Shown here one piece after another: positions 37,457 to 50,872 of a stretch of DNA of 64,000 nucleotides (position 1 is the first letter of the stretch; each line of letters opens with the position of its first letter). The DNA is from Setophaga petechia (taxonomy: Eukaryota > Chordata > Aves > Passeriformes > Parulidae). A program made the translations under genes and the position numbers. The notes under the pieces are model-generated. The model saw nothing but the letters and a program-made list of their open reading frames with translations, was not told where the DNA came from and did no database searches. The stretch is taken from assembly GCA_024362935.1 (NCBI GenBank), contig JANCRA010000032.1:3162001-3226000 (forward strand). The letters run 5' to 3'.

Positions 37457-40400
37457 CTGCAAAACAAAAATCGAGTGTTCTGCTACAGTCAACATAAGAA
37501 AAACAAAATTCCCTGCATGCTTCTGCTGAAATCCTTACTGAAGTAAGACTGCCTTATTCAGCAACAGCGTTGAGGGATGAAATCGAAAATCCTTATTGTC
37601 TCTGAAGACACTTGTCAACATCTTAAATCTACCCTGAACTGGAAAAGCTATAAAGGGCCTTAGAGTATATAAAAAAAGAAATCTATCACAGATATCACGC
37701 TGTAGTTAAAGTATATTACCTGGAAACTGGAAAATTTATTATTGCAACTGCACAGAATGGTTTGGATTAAATCTGACCATGATAAAACTTTTCCTGTAGC
37801 CCAGTGCAAGCTCTTCTTCAGTCATGAATGAAAACACTGCATTCCCAATTTCTTCCTCTGCCTGCCTAAGTTTTCATAACCATCTGGGAAGCCACACAAC
37901 ATCCCATGCAAGCGCTGAATGAATTTGTCAGTCTAAGCCAGCCAAATGCTCTGAGGTGACTTGAAAACAGCTTGTGGGAAATGAGAATAGTACAGATTAT
38001 GTCCCTTCTTTAAAAATGCTCTGACAGGGTGCTCATTGCAGGGCACTCTCCTCTTGTAAAAAAAAAAAAAAAAAGGTGAACAGAACCCTTGCCAAATTTT
38101 TCACATTTCTCAGTGCTTGCTGTGCATAGCAGGGGAATACAGCCACCCTTCCTCCCCTTCAAGATTAATTATTGTCTTAAAAATGATCCATTTACTTCCT
38201 GACTGAAAAGGCAGAAGCTTCACAAAGAAATAAAACAAGCAAACAAAACATGCTGGAAAAGATTGAAAATTCTTGCTTTAAAAAGCTACTGTAAGCAAAA
38301 GGGTATATCATTAGCATTTTTACAGCAGAGATTTTTTGAACCCTGCCAAGATTTCAGGCATGTGATGTCCTTTGCTTTATGTTTTCAGGGGAAGACAGTA
38401 ATGAGGCAGTGGAGTTCTCCTTGCTCTCTTCCAGACATAGAGTCTGAATGGGAAAACCCCTATTGGTTTCATAAGGCCAAGCTTTCATCTCAAAACACTG
38501 TTTTAGAGGAAAACAGAAAGAAGGAGAAAGAAGGGAGTAAAGGAAGTGGAGAAGATACTCTTAAAGCTACATTTTAAAACATGAAAGATGTAGCAACCAC
38601 ATGAGCTACTCTGGAAAACTGGGGGTATGGAAGGGAAGGTGTTCAAGAGAAACTCCACAGTTTTAAACCTTTTTTTTATTTTTCCTAGTAGAAAACCTGA
38701 ACCCAGGCAAAAATGCACAGTAAATGAGTGCTGTGCTTGCCACATGCAAAGTTTCCCTTTAGAGGTCTACAGTGGAAGCATTCTTATGTCTTATAGTAGA
38801 AGCAGTCCTGTTCTGCTTCCAACTTTTCTCCTAAAATTTCAAGAACACTGCCTTGTACCTGTAAAATGCATTACACCTGGCTTTCTGGTATGTTTTTATT
38901 ACTACGTTAACAGAGCTAAATATATGTATCAGTAGTATATTCTGAAGCAGGGTAGGAAGGGAAGAACATGAAAGTCTCACATCTGAAACATTGCTTTGAA
39001 AACTTAGAGTAAGATGGCTCAAGGTTCAACCACTACAGCCTGATCTTCCCTCTGCACATGAGGCTGTTGCTGTTACAAAGATAATAACCTGCTATGTAAA
39101 AAAAATTGAAGGACTGACTCACAGATAGCAAGTCACTTTGAAAAAGGGTGTTCTTTCACTTAACAGGAATAACATCAATGTCCTATAGAACAGGAAACTA
39201 TTAATGAGGCTAAAGATGTGGGAAGCATTACATACATTTAAAAAAAGAGAAGGTTGGAGATATCCTCACGTGTCTCCTGAAGTCAATGAAATAGCTTCTA
39301 CACTTGGGCATCTCCTTAACCAGCAGAATTGTGTTCCAGGATCATATAAAACTTCCCTTTTACCCAGTGCATCTCTTTATGCTTAACTGGATCCTCCACC
39401 TTGTGTAGATACCTTGTAGAGAAGTATTTTTTCATCTTCCCTCTATGGTGGGAAATCTGCTGTTGAGCCTGTACTCATTATTATTCAGCCAGAGTGTATG
39501 TGAGGTTTCTTCCCCTGCCAGCAGCATGGCAACAATGACCACCAAATGGAATGGAGCTCCTGGCACCCACAAGTCTGCCACAGTGCAGACATCTTGTGCG
39601 GACAGCTCTCCACCCATCTGCCTCTAGCTCCATGAATGTAAACAAATTTGTGGGCAGGTTTTGCCCCTAAGAAGTCCAACTTCCCTAAAAGAAGGTCTTT
39701 TAGGCTTCTTTGATGGCTTCTCTGTGGATGGAAAGGAAACAGAAGCCTAATTGCAGATTACCTGTAGACTATCAATAGCTCAGAGAAGTCATGGGGTTGT
39801 CTTCCACATGGATGTGATGTGAAGGTCACACACAGACATCTTGTACTGAGAGATCCCAGATAACCACAAGAATAACTGCAGCAAACTGGTATCATGGCAT
39901 AGGCTGACAACTGGTCTGTGCTGTTTATTTCTTCAAGATTCACTCGAGACAGCTTCAGGTGAGATTTTGTGTTGAGCTGATCTCATACAGGAGAGTTCAC
40001 CTACATCCTCTTGGGAACATAGTGGGATCTGAGGTAACTTGTTATGAGCTTTAGTTTGTCCTATTATCTTCTCTGAAATATTGCTGGCCTTATTTAAGTA
40101 TTCCCACAGGGAAAACATGGTCACAAAATGGGTAAGTAGGAAAAGCGTTCTGCGCAAATATGTCTAACTTAGAGTGCTCTGATATTCTTCTGCAAGGCAA
40201 GACAAATCCAAGCATTTGAAGATGGCAACATATAACACTTCTAAAAATAGACCTGATGGCTGCATGGAAGGCCAGCAGAATTTTTTTCTTCACTAAAAAT
40301 ACTTACATAGTTAATGGGGCAAGGTGTTCTGTCCAGAAAATATCCAGAACTAATTTCCTACTTTTTCATTCCCCTGTAAAAGAGATTTTATGTAAAAGAT

Positions 40401-42707
40401 ACTGGATTTCCTGTAATCCTTCATAGAGGGTTGCTATGGATACTTTGAACAGGATAAGGGGCAACCTGAAGAGTCAGGATTTTTGAGAAAATTTGATGTT
40501 ACAGTAGTAGTGATACATGTCAAGGTGAGAGAGGACATAAGATTTAGGAGATTTCCAGCCTGCCTTTGATTTTCAGATATGGTCTTCTGAATAGCATATC
40601 CTTTGACTTTAGCTCATGTTTCTCAAGCTGTGCAGAGGAATACTGAATTTAATCAGAGCTTGCAGTGAATGTCTGCTATAACTTCATTCCCCTCTGGAAA
40701 CCCCTAAAAGGTGAACATGATCTTTAAAGGGAGTACAAGTGGGTTTCAGTTTTGCTTTTGCAGAAAGGTTTCTTCTTTTGCAGTTAGGCTCTCTCCGCAG
40801 TAAGATCAAAAAGCCACAGCTCTTTCTCCCTGCACTGAAGGTTCACAAACACTTGGTTTAGTTCAGAGAGCCCAATGGTCCATTGCCAGTGTATACTTGA
40901 CATCCAGAGTATGCCAGTGATAGAAGTTTTGATGTCCAATGCTATCAGAAGGACTGATCACCCCAAGCAACTCTGCCACACCAACACAGCTGTGAGTTAT
41001 ACTACTGTCCTGGGCTTTGCCTTTCCCCAAGTCTCCTTGACGAAGTTAGCTGCAGGATGTATTTCTGCAGCACTTTCTTTTCACATTTGTTCAAAATAGG
41101 GACACAGTGTTTAAAGGTAAGAAGCAGGAATGGAGCCATTATTCTGCTTGCCTCATAGGATTATCCACTCAGTGTCCTCTCTGCTTCTAGAGACAGCAGT
41201 GATTTTTCATCCACTCCTGTTAAAGCTGATGGAATTTTACTGTGGTTGCACAGAGGTGCCTTCTGGCATCCCAACTCAGAAACTGGTGGTATGTCCATGG
41301 CACATCACATCTGTGTTATGACAGTCAGTACATCAGCACAGAAGTAATAATCAAAGTGGTAACCTTTTATAAGTGATTTGAGCTTCAGTATCTCCAGCTT
41401 GAGGCACCAAAGACAAAACAGTACTAGGGACACAGCAAAAGGCTAGGTCCTTTTTGTGTGTGGTCTGTTTGACTGGAACAAATGGAAAATCATTAAGTCA
41501 TCACTGCAGCACAGCCCTCAAGAAATGCCAAGACACAGCTGACTTATGCTTTCCAGGCTTTCTTCCATGGATTAGCCCTTGACTGGTCTCATGGTAGACA
41601 TTTTCAAGTAGGTCATTGAGGAGTTCAAGACATCTGACATGGTTTCTAAATGCCTTTGTAATGAATCTGAAATCGGGGCAGCTGGAGGTCAGCTTCAAGG
41701 CAAACAGAGCTGTGTTCCATCAAGGGACATGGTTTGAAAGTGGTAGATCTTTCTTTTTTATTAGGGACTAAATACAAGCAACAATCTGGAAGAAGAGCAA
41801 GCTAAAAGCTGACCCTGGAGCACAAGAATTAAAACGCAAGCATGGAAGTCAAAGCAGAAGCCAGGTGCCAGGTTCCAAATAGGTGTCCTGGAAAGAGGCA
41901 CTAAAGCACCCTAAGCATCAAGGGCAAGTGATGCTGCATGGAGAGAAGGGCTACACAATGTGGCAGCTGTTACAGTAACTTGGAGATTTCTGGAAAGGCG
42001 CAGCAGAAAATACATGATGATGGTTTGATACATACAAGCGGTTGCTGGGTAAATTGAGGGAGAGGAGCAGCCGCCGTTGCCCTCTGGTCCTGTTCACCAT
42101 TTTCAAGCTCCTGCAGAGTGTAAAAGGTTTTGCTTGACCTTCTAACGGGGAGTGATGAAAGACAGTTGTGCCTCATCAAACTGCTGTTACCATGAGGAAC
42201 AACACAGGGAGTTGAGGCTCCTATGCTATTTCTGCCTTTGGTGGAGAAAAAAAACGTATAGCAGACAAATTTTCTTATTATCCTGGTAATTCTTATAGGA
42301 AAAAAAAGATATTTCAGTACAATAACCTTGGCCAGGGCACAATGTTTACAGTAGCGCTTGACCTTCACACACTAGTCTTACACAATTGTTTTCTTCTAAG
42401 TATTGCAAAAACAGCTACTTTCACCTTCACCTCCTAATTTTAATTCCATCTCAAATATTGCTGGGATATTTCTAGTTTATTTCACTCTTGTGTGCTGCTA
42501 AACACTAGAAGAAGCTTTATACACATACATAAACATAAATATATATAAAATCTGACTCTCAGGGAATCATGAATGTTCTCTGTGAATTTTGGGAAGCTAG
42601 CACTCGTGGGAGGGTGATGAAACTTGGACAGTGCCTTCTGCAGGCTACATTTTTGTACTGAGGAATAAATAAATAAACAAAGATTCGCCCAGCTGGGAAG
42701 CATCTAC
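37457..42707 (-). other. AFF3: AFF3 intron between the two recognised exons
   Basis: This 5,251-bp phase-0 intron runs from GTAGATG to TTTTGCAG. It holds ordinary AT-rich sequence with an A17 run at about 38058-38074. I see no exon, CR1 copy or RNA gene in it. The open stretches present (for example 102-104 aa on the plus strand near 38263-38935) lack recognisable domains and are probably chance. Confidence 0.85.
38058..38074. repeat. Poly(A) run
   Basis: Seventeen consecutive A in the intron between the AFF3 exons. Confidence 0.9.
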
Positions 42708-42828
42708 CTTGTAGGGTTCACTGAAGAGGGAATAGCTCGTGTTAAACGCGCCATTGTCCTGCTGGGCCTCCTGGTTTCTCCTTTCCCACTCCTTCCTTCG
42801 CAGAACGTTTCTATCTGGCTCATAGACA
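42708..42828 (-). CDS. AFF3: AFF3 coding exon (N-terminal homology region, first part)
   Basis: This is an internal coding exon of the AF4/FMR2-family transcription-elongation factor AFF3, too short to stand out as an open frame. Read on the minus strand, a long pyrimidine tract and CTAACTACAG (acceptor AG at 42829-42830) precede the exon, and it ends in CCCTACAAG followed by the donor GTAGATG (42707-42701). The 121 bases are the last base of a split Cys codon plus 40 codons. The peptide contains [20 protein letters not shown] and ends [10 protein letters not shown], which matches the start of the AF4-family N-terminal homology domain and is closest to human AFF3 as I remember it. In AFF1 and AFF4 the SLF-EPYK segment begins the contact with cyclin T1 of P-TEFb within the nuclear super elongation complex. 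A Trp replaces the Arg I recall in human AFF3 (KEWERRNQE versus KERERRNQE); AFF2 also has Trp there. Paralogue choice rests on the following exon. The preceding exon with the initiator Met was not found. Confidence 0.93.
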
Positions 42829-45800
42829 CTGTAGTTAGAGAAAAAAGAAAAAAGATAAGTAGTTTTTTAATAGTTAAAAATTAGAGGGCAACATATAAAC
42901 CAGTGCACATTTAAAAGTTAAGAACTCTGTTTTACAGACAGATGGCAAAAATAAGCACAAACATGAATCAGATGAACGCCAGTTCAAGTAGGCTGGGGAG
43001 GTTCAGGTCTCTGGGAATGCTAGTGCTTTCTTCACATAGAGAATAGATAATTAAATTCTTAGAGAAAAATAAAAAAGGAATCACATGGCAGGATCTAGTC
43101 TGTACAGAACTTCTCTGCTTGAAACGTGACAAAGGAAATATCTAAGCAACTTTGACAAAGACTAGAAGTTCTCTTAAGGCAGATGGTAATTACAGCTGTG
43201 AGTAAACAGAAATTATGAACATGTTCCCACTTATGACATATCCTCTGAGTGTTGTATGAAAATGCTCCTTTTTTCACATGGCTGTGTTTCCGTAGTGATT
43301 CTTTCATTAACTAGCTCCCTAATGAGCTGTTAAAACTATATGCTGTAGTGGTTTCCACAGTTAGGTTGCTTCTTCTGATGTCTGCTAATCAGCCAAGTCG
43401 TGAAACTACTACTGAAACAATTCCTCTTTCTGGTGGATTTGACACTATCACAACCACAGAACATGAATAAATGAATAGTGGCACAACAGTGTATGTATGG
43501 CTAGTAGAGTGTAGTTGGAGAGAGAATAAAATCACTGCATTACACAACAGCATTAATTTTTAGAAATTAACAACTTTAGCTCCAATATAGACATTCAGAA
43601 TAAAACCTGACTTTTTTATTCTCAGAATTCTAGTTAAATACATGACAACATAACCCAGAGAATTCTTATTCTGAATTTCTACAGAACAACACCTTTCAGG
43701 TTTACACATTTCAGTTTATTATGTTTTATTCTCCTCACAGAGGAAGCCAACATGTCTAACAAAGTTAACATGCTATTTCAGAACAATGTGACAAGTATGC
43801 TGATTCCTATTTTGCTTAGCTCAGCTAATGTTTTTCCTCTGACAGAGTAAATCTGTAAAGTAGGAATATATATATTAATGTCATGTAAGTGCACCATGTG
43901 TTAATAAGATAAACGTTGTCTTGCTAACCAGCTTCCCAGTTAGCAAAGCATATGTTGCATTGGCTACCCACGTGATGCTACCTAGTATGCCTCGGGCAAG
44001 GCAGCCAAAAGGCCCACAGCTATCTGATTCTAATTGAGGACTGGAGAAAGCTGAAAATACACAGGATATGTTAGATGCTATTAATAGTTAAGAACAATGC
44101 CTCAACAGTCACTAAATGAACAGAAAATCTTTTATTTTCTTGTTGATATTGCTGACTCTTACAGGACTGCAGAGTAGCCCTCTGATGGGTCTGAGGGCAG
44201 ATGCCAGGGGCCCAGCACAGCTTTCAAATACACAGGGGTTTGTTGTGAAACACAGGATTTCAGCACAGCAGGTTAGAGACAGTGTCCAAATACCACCTTG
44301 TTTGCAATCACTTACAGGTGATTGAGAGCTTTTGGGTTTTTATCCCATACTTTTCAGGAGCAATGCATATTATTCACTCCAACACCCTCTCCCTGAAAAG
44401 CAGCATAATGAGGAGGCCATCATAGGGATGGAGTTTTGGGCATGGAAAATGCCTTCTTCCAGTAAGAAGGGGATGGTGAAAGCCTCCCCATGGACTCCTG
44501 GGAGTGAGAACACCTGCACATGCTGCTGAGACCAGAGGCAGAGCAGTTGTCATTGACTGCTGTGAGAGCAGAGGTATCCAGTTCATCGTGCCATAGAGCC
44601 TACTGCCATCAGCTGAGTCAGTTAACAACCACCTGTGTCTAAACCAGACATTCTGCCACACTTAATAATTGTTGTTAGACTGGGCTTTTCCTGGAGTTTT
44701 AAGAGATCAGGTTATAAGTTCATCGTCAGCTTAATGTCCCCATCCAGAATTTTCTGACTCTTTGAGAAGCTTTGCATTTGTACTCTAGCCTGCAGCCAAA
44801 TAGAGATGGGCTGCTTCCCTGAGATTAATTACAATACTGGTCTCTACCCAATTTCTAGGAAGTAAATAAGTGCAACATCCTTCACTAGTCCTTATACAAA
44901 TTAAAAAATTCACTGGTGTGGTAGTCCTAAAGTGGAAGAACATTTTTATCCCTTTATTGGACAGAGATATATTTGATGAAGCCATACAAGTCACCAGTTC
45001 TCTGAACCCCCTTCTCAAATGAATTCACTGCTGGCAATGCAATGCACACCCTGCAGTAATTCAGAATGATTATGCAAATTTCAGAACCGTGTGACAATGC
45101 CTATACGCCATCTACAAGCAGTAAGTTAGGAAGAGCTACAAGTTGAGAGTTATGTTCCTTTGGTAATACCAGATGGCAAAATGTCTAGCATTTGTGAAGC
45201 TGCTCCTTATTTGCATGAACATTGCAGCAATCACATTTCCTTGAACGTATGTCACCAAATGTATTTATTTGTTTTGGTTCAAGGAGAATACTGCCAACTG
45301 CTATAATTGTCTTTATTGCAAACACTTCAGTTAATGGAAAATGATTCTTTTTAATAGATTTCTTCTTTATTTTTTTTTAAATTTGCAATCTAAAACAATC
45401 CCAGAGGTACCTTTTAATGGTTTAATCTGTGTCTTGTTTCAATAGCTAAGCCATGAAGAACAAGCTCATGAAAACCTTGTGGCTTTTTCCTCATCGGGGC
45501 ATGTCTACATATGTGAGTGATATATGCATATATATGTGTAGTATGCATGCTCAGTTTTGTAAGACTTGGAGCCAAAGAACATGAAAACACCACTCAAAAG
45601 TCAGTGTCATTTATATTTGTTTCATACAGGTCAAATTCCATAAGGTGAATTCAAACAGTTTTTAAATGCCATATTGTTATTTTTAAAATGCTGCATCTGT
45701 TTCTAATTCATGCTTAAAGGACATGAACCAGATCATGAGCAACAAGTCAAACTCTCGCAAAAGTTATGTATGAATAAAGGTTGTATAACAGAAATTAAAT

Positions 45801-45882
45801 TATCTCAAATTTGGCACATTGCTTTTTTGATTTATCTCAGCTCTAAGATCTGCCAAGACTCATGCTGGATATACCAATGAAT

Positions 45883-45918
45883 GTGCCTAAATGCCAGAGA
45901 GTTGTGCCTAAATGCCAG
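45883..45918. repeat. Small direct duplication
   Basis: GTGCCTAAATGCCAG occurs twice, at 45883 and 45904, with a 21-bp period. It is a minor local duplication. Confidence 0.8.
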
Positions 45919-46480
45919 TGTCTCAGGCTCAAAGAGCTTTCAGCACACCGCCACCACCCCAGCCACAGCATCCCTACTTCCTCTGGTTCTTCCAGGATAC
46001 ACAGAATAATTTCACTCCTAGATATTTGCCAGATGAGATTTCCAATGCATTGCTAAACATGTCAGAGTAGGTATGTTTAATGAATTTTGATCTGCTATGA
46101 TACCTTTTGGCAGACTACCTGGATAGTCCCCAGCCTTTGGCCATGCCCCTGGTGAGCGTGGCTCCCTGTGAGAGCAGCCTGCAGAGGGGAGCCCAGGCGT
46201 GCTGGCTCCTGGTGGGAGGGTGGTAGTGGTACCAGCTTCCCCACAGGAACACTTACAGCTTTCTTCATGCTACTCCTCCCAACAGAAGGAACCGTTTCCT
46301 TTAGTCCTTAATTAGAAATAGAGATGGCTCAGGGGACAGCCTAGGAGCAGAGCAATAATTTTACCTGAAAAACCTGGAGCTGGATTTAATCTCCTACAAA
46401 GTCCAAAGAGTTATGTTGTCTCAGGCTAGGCTGAAAGAAATCATATAAAAAGCTTAAGTTTTAGGTGTTGAAAAATCTCC

Positions 46481-46512
46481 TTTTTTTTTTGTTTCTTTTT
46501 TTTTTTTTTTTA
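46481..46512. repeat. Poly(T) tract
   Basis: Two T runs separated by GTTTC. It could be the poly(A) tail of a minus-strand insertion, but no element body was recognised next to it. Confidence 0.85.
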
Positions 46513-49500
46513 AGCACTCTATTCCTGACTTGCTCAGATATCACCTTTTGAAGCAACCCCAACTCAAATATAAAGGTCTCATCTCCATGATGAACGAGGT
46601 GGCGACAGTGCACCAACATATCCTCCTGTCCTTCAGCTTGGGAACACCCAAATTTGCATTCAGAAGAAGATGTCCTTTCCCACAAACGAAGCACTGCACC
46701 TTCACAGAGGAATTACATGGTGTGCATTAACGATGCTGCTTGACCTTTTCAGAAACCACAAAATTGCTGCATCACAAAGGGAGATTCTGGAAGGGTACTG
46801 TTATTCACTTACAAGATCACCATCCTCCTAACAGCTGGCATCTTTGAGGCTGTTAAAGACACAGGTAGGTAAAATGATATGAGATTGCTGGTACTGCCCT
46901 TTCTTGGCACCAGTTTATTTTCTGGAAAAGGAAGGGAGCTGTGACCCAGCCAGCTGTACCAGCATGAGAGAGGAAGTTGTTACCACATGTGTACAGAGAC
47001 CTGGCCACAGCTTCTGAACTTATCATTGGCAGCACCTTGCAATCTTGCCTTTGCATTCCCAGACCTTCCAATATAGTTTTCCAGTCCAAAGACTTAGTTC
47101 ATTATTCTCTGAATTGTGAGGGCTTTGCCACACCCATATATACTCACATCTTCCTTCTACCTCCCCATGCACATAAATGCTGCTAGATAAATTTAGCAGG
47201 AGTAGCTTGTTTGTTTGCAGTTAGTATTTACCCAAGAGGCTGATCTCCTTCACCTTGGCAGCTACCTGCGGCACTTAGCACAAAACATTCAGAGCCTGAA
47301 GTCTAGACATATTAATTACAAAAGCAGAGCTGATGCTTCGTGCTAAAAGGCAGCAATTTCTTAAACTGGCAAACCCACAGTTCCTGGCAGTCCTTTGCTA
47401 GGGAAGACCTCGTTCCCAGGGCTGAGCTTCTTTCCCAAATTTTGTCAACCTCCCCACTTGTTCTTAAACTGATCCTTCTTCCATCAGGAAATGAAGAAGC
47501 TCCATCACAATGTCATCAGACTACAACAGCCACTCCTGTCACTCCCGTGACACCATCCCCAAGCTGCTGGGTGCAATCCACATCAGCACAGAGCTGATCA
47601 TGTTCCAAACAAGCAAAAAAAACCCACCTCAAAAACATAACCCATACAGTAAGTGACTAAAAGATATGTGCATTTCAAGAATAAACCTAGACCCATGAAC
47701 AAGTTTTCTGCAAGGACTTATATATCTTTGAAATTAAATTTTAGCACATGGTCATTTTTGAATTATGAACAAAACTAGAACTGCTTCAAAGCTGTGGAAA
47801 ACAGGCAATATTTCAAGAAAATAAATTTTAAAACGGTTTACTGATTATTTTCAATATTTCCCCACAAATTTTAATCTGGCACACAAACCAATATACTAAA
47901 TTTCAGGCTGAAGTGAGGACATTTTCTTAAATATTTAATAGCCTAATTCTCCCCTGAATTACTACATTTATGCCAAAGTAGCTAAATAGAGTAAGTCAAA
48001 GGAAAAACTTACACAACACCATAAAAAAGCAGCCCAGCCCTGATGCAGGACAGCGATTATGAAACTCAATTCAAAATAGAAACTGGATTCTGAATTTTAA
48101 TGTACCCTCATTCCTGTATTTCTGCCATATTTTAAAACTCAAAATAAACTGAGACCCTGTAAAGGCAAAAGCCTCAAACACTTTTCGAAAAAACAATCTT
48201 AACTCTAATGATTTCATTACAACAATTGAGGTTGTCTTGTTTGCTGAATCACCATGCTTAACGTAGTAGTGTTTTCCATTTCACTGTTCATGTCCATGGT
48301 TTTTGCTGGCCAATTTCTAGGTGCCAGTTTCATTTCCAGATAAGCATAAATGGTATCTGCTTGGAAACTCATTGCTGACCGGGTATAGGGAACTCCAAGA
48401 TGTGGCAACCTTTCATTTTTGAGCATTAAATATTTTCCCTAATGATATTTGAACTATCAGTTCAATTATAACAAAGGAGCTGCCTTTGATGAGCAAGTGT
48501 CATAATCAATTAAATACCTTCCTAGGCTACAACTGGCTTTTTTTAGACTTTTTATCTGTCCTAAACAGCAGAAGTTAATTTGAGGATTTTTACAGTATTT
48601 TTTCCCATTTACAAACAGGAATGCCATGGGGTAAAGCAATTACTCTGATTTACTGTTTTCACTTTGATTGAACATAAAGATGTAGCAGGGTCTCAAAAAA
48701 GCAGTAACTTAACAAACTGTGCTCCTATCCACAGACAGATAAAGTACCTATTTTGCTATTTCAAAGAGTTTACCTCCAGGCAGCAGCATAGAGCAAACAT
48801 CAATCAATGACATGTGTCTAAGATGAGATTGATGTTTACTCTCACAGCTTTTCATCTTACATCCAATAAATTATTTTTCCTTCACCAAAGTGCCTGGTTA
48901 AATTTCATTTTTCACTTTGCAGTATCAGTTTTAAAACTTTAGCTTCCAGCAATTTTAAAGCTAGGCTTCATTGACGCTTCAGCTTTTACAGCCTGTTTAT
49001 GATCTGTATTAGCCATGAAACACTACCGACCAAACATGAATATGATCAGGGGAGGCTGAGCCGGGGCAGTCTCTCACATGGTGGCAGGTGCAGGCTGGAA
49101 GGTGTGAGATTACTTTAATTATCTGCCTGGAAATTCCAAGTCAGGAATTCCAAACAGGGAGCTGTATATTCAGGGGCAGATATATTGCATCCACCAAACA
49201 AATGAATATATACATATCATATCTGCAAAATCAGCACCGCAGCATTCGGGTCAGGCCTTCTAAGGGTTAACACTGGGCAAGTGGAAGGAGCCAAGGAAAG
49301 GCTAATTGTGGGTACAGCTATTACCTTACAGGCACTCATACCTGACATTCACAAAATGTAAGTGCTTTCCCATGCAACCTGACTGAATTTTAAATATGTA
49401 TCAAAATGCTGAGAGGGCCTAGGGCTGCAGTTAAGACTGGGACCTAAGCTGTTGAGTCTGAGCATCACAATAGAGGAACATTAAAAAATTGTATTTAGTT

Positions 49501-50189
49501 CAACACCAGCTTTTATAAGAGCACTTCTTCCAGTCTCGCTACAGACAAAACAAGCACATTTTCTTCCCTCTGTGAAGTTTTGCTCAATGAGATAAATTGA
49601 GACATTATTCTAATCTATTTTTAGTTTCAGGAAAAATAATTTCATCATATGATAAAAATTTACTAGTCCAAACTTACATTACACATAGATATTCAAAAAT
49701 TCGCCACTCTGTATTGATAGGCAATCCTGTTTTCAATATCTTATTTTCTTTTATAACCCTGAATCTGCTAGCAAAAGTGCCTAAGATGGTTGAAGATCTT
49801 AAAACAACCCTGAGCCAAGCTAGAAACAAAACATTACAAGAGCTTTGATTGTACACTGCTCTAACAATATATTCTTTGAAAGTATATTCACAAGTGTAAA
49901 ATCCACCATTGCTAATAATCTTACACCTGGAAAGAGCTTCTTTTTCTTCTCAATTCAAAATTAAATTTAAAACCTCTAGAAACCGAGTGAAAATCTTGGC
50001 TGTCGAGAAACAGATACTGTAGATGTGACAAAGTATTCCTTTTGTATCCTCATCCATATCTCCTAGGTATATATTAAATAAAAAAAAAATTAAGACTGAA
50101 GAGCATAAACCTGACAGATCACAATAATATCCTTTAATTTAATTTTGTAAATGTTACTTTTATGTTGTATTTTAAAAATACAACAGCCC

Positions 50190-50872
50190 ACAGAACCACA
50201 GAATGACAGAAAGGTGTGGGTTGAAAGGGACCTTTAAGATCATCTAGTTCCAAGCCTGTGTCCTGGGCAGGGACACCTTCCACTACAGCAGGCTGCTCAA
50301 AACCCTATCCAACCTGGCCTTAAACACCCCAGGGATGCAGCATCCACAATTCTGTTCCACTGTCTTGCCATCCTCATAGTGAAGAATTCATACTTTATTT
50401 CTAACCTAAACCCCCCTCTTTCAGTTTGAAGCCATTCCTCCTTGTTCCATCACTACATGCCCTGGTCAGAAGATCCTCCCCAGCTCTGTTGCTGGCTCCC
50501 TTTAGGTTTTGGATGGTGGCATGAGGTCTCCCAGGAGCCTTCTCTTCTCCAGGCTGAACAACCCCAACTCTGCCATCCTGTCTTCCCAGCAGAGGTGCTC
50601 CAGCCTCTGATCATCCCCATGGGCTCCTCTGGACTCCATCCTGCAAGCCCACATCCCACCCGTGCTGAGGACCCACGCTGGGTGCAGCACCCTTGGTGGG
50701 GTCTCACCAGGGAGGAAGAGGAGCAGAGTCCCCTCCTTTTCCTGCTGGCCACGCTGTGTTGGTGCAGCCCAGGGTACAGCTGGCTCTGGGGACTGCCAGT
50801 GCCCACTGCCAGGCCACGCTGAGCTTCCTATCAGCATCCCCAAGTTCTCCTCAGGGCTGCTCTCAACTGAGA
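50190..50872 (-). mobile_element. CR1 LINE, 5'-truncated copy (~680 bp)
   Basis: It starts at the low coordinate with CAGAACCACAGAATGACAGA, the complement of the CR1 3' terminal repeats. On the minus strand it has the ordered CR1 3' segments: the AACCCTATCCAACCTGGCCT complement, then a stretch translating near CR1 'LGLFSLEKRRL', then upstream ORF2 homology ending near TCAGGGCTGCTCTCAACT. The open frames of 113-130 aa on both strands here derive from the repeat, not from host genes. Confidence 0.92.

Larger units (their letters stand above)
42829..50189. other. Upstream intron, first 7.4 kb
   Basis: Apart from the pyrimidine-rich acceptor region next to 42829, a poly(T) tract and a small duplication, the sequence is unique and AT-rich. 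A GC-rich patch lies at about 46110-46260. No exon was found. Confidence 0.55.

Noticed and set aside
37457..37495. Methionine at 37495 as the AFF3 start codon
   Set aside because: A clear acceptor (TTTTGCAG) separates it from the conserved TNKGDEL sequence, so those codons are intronic.
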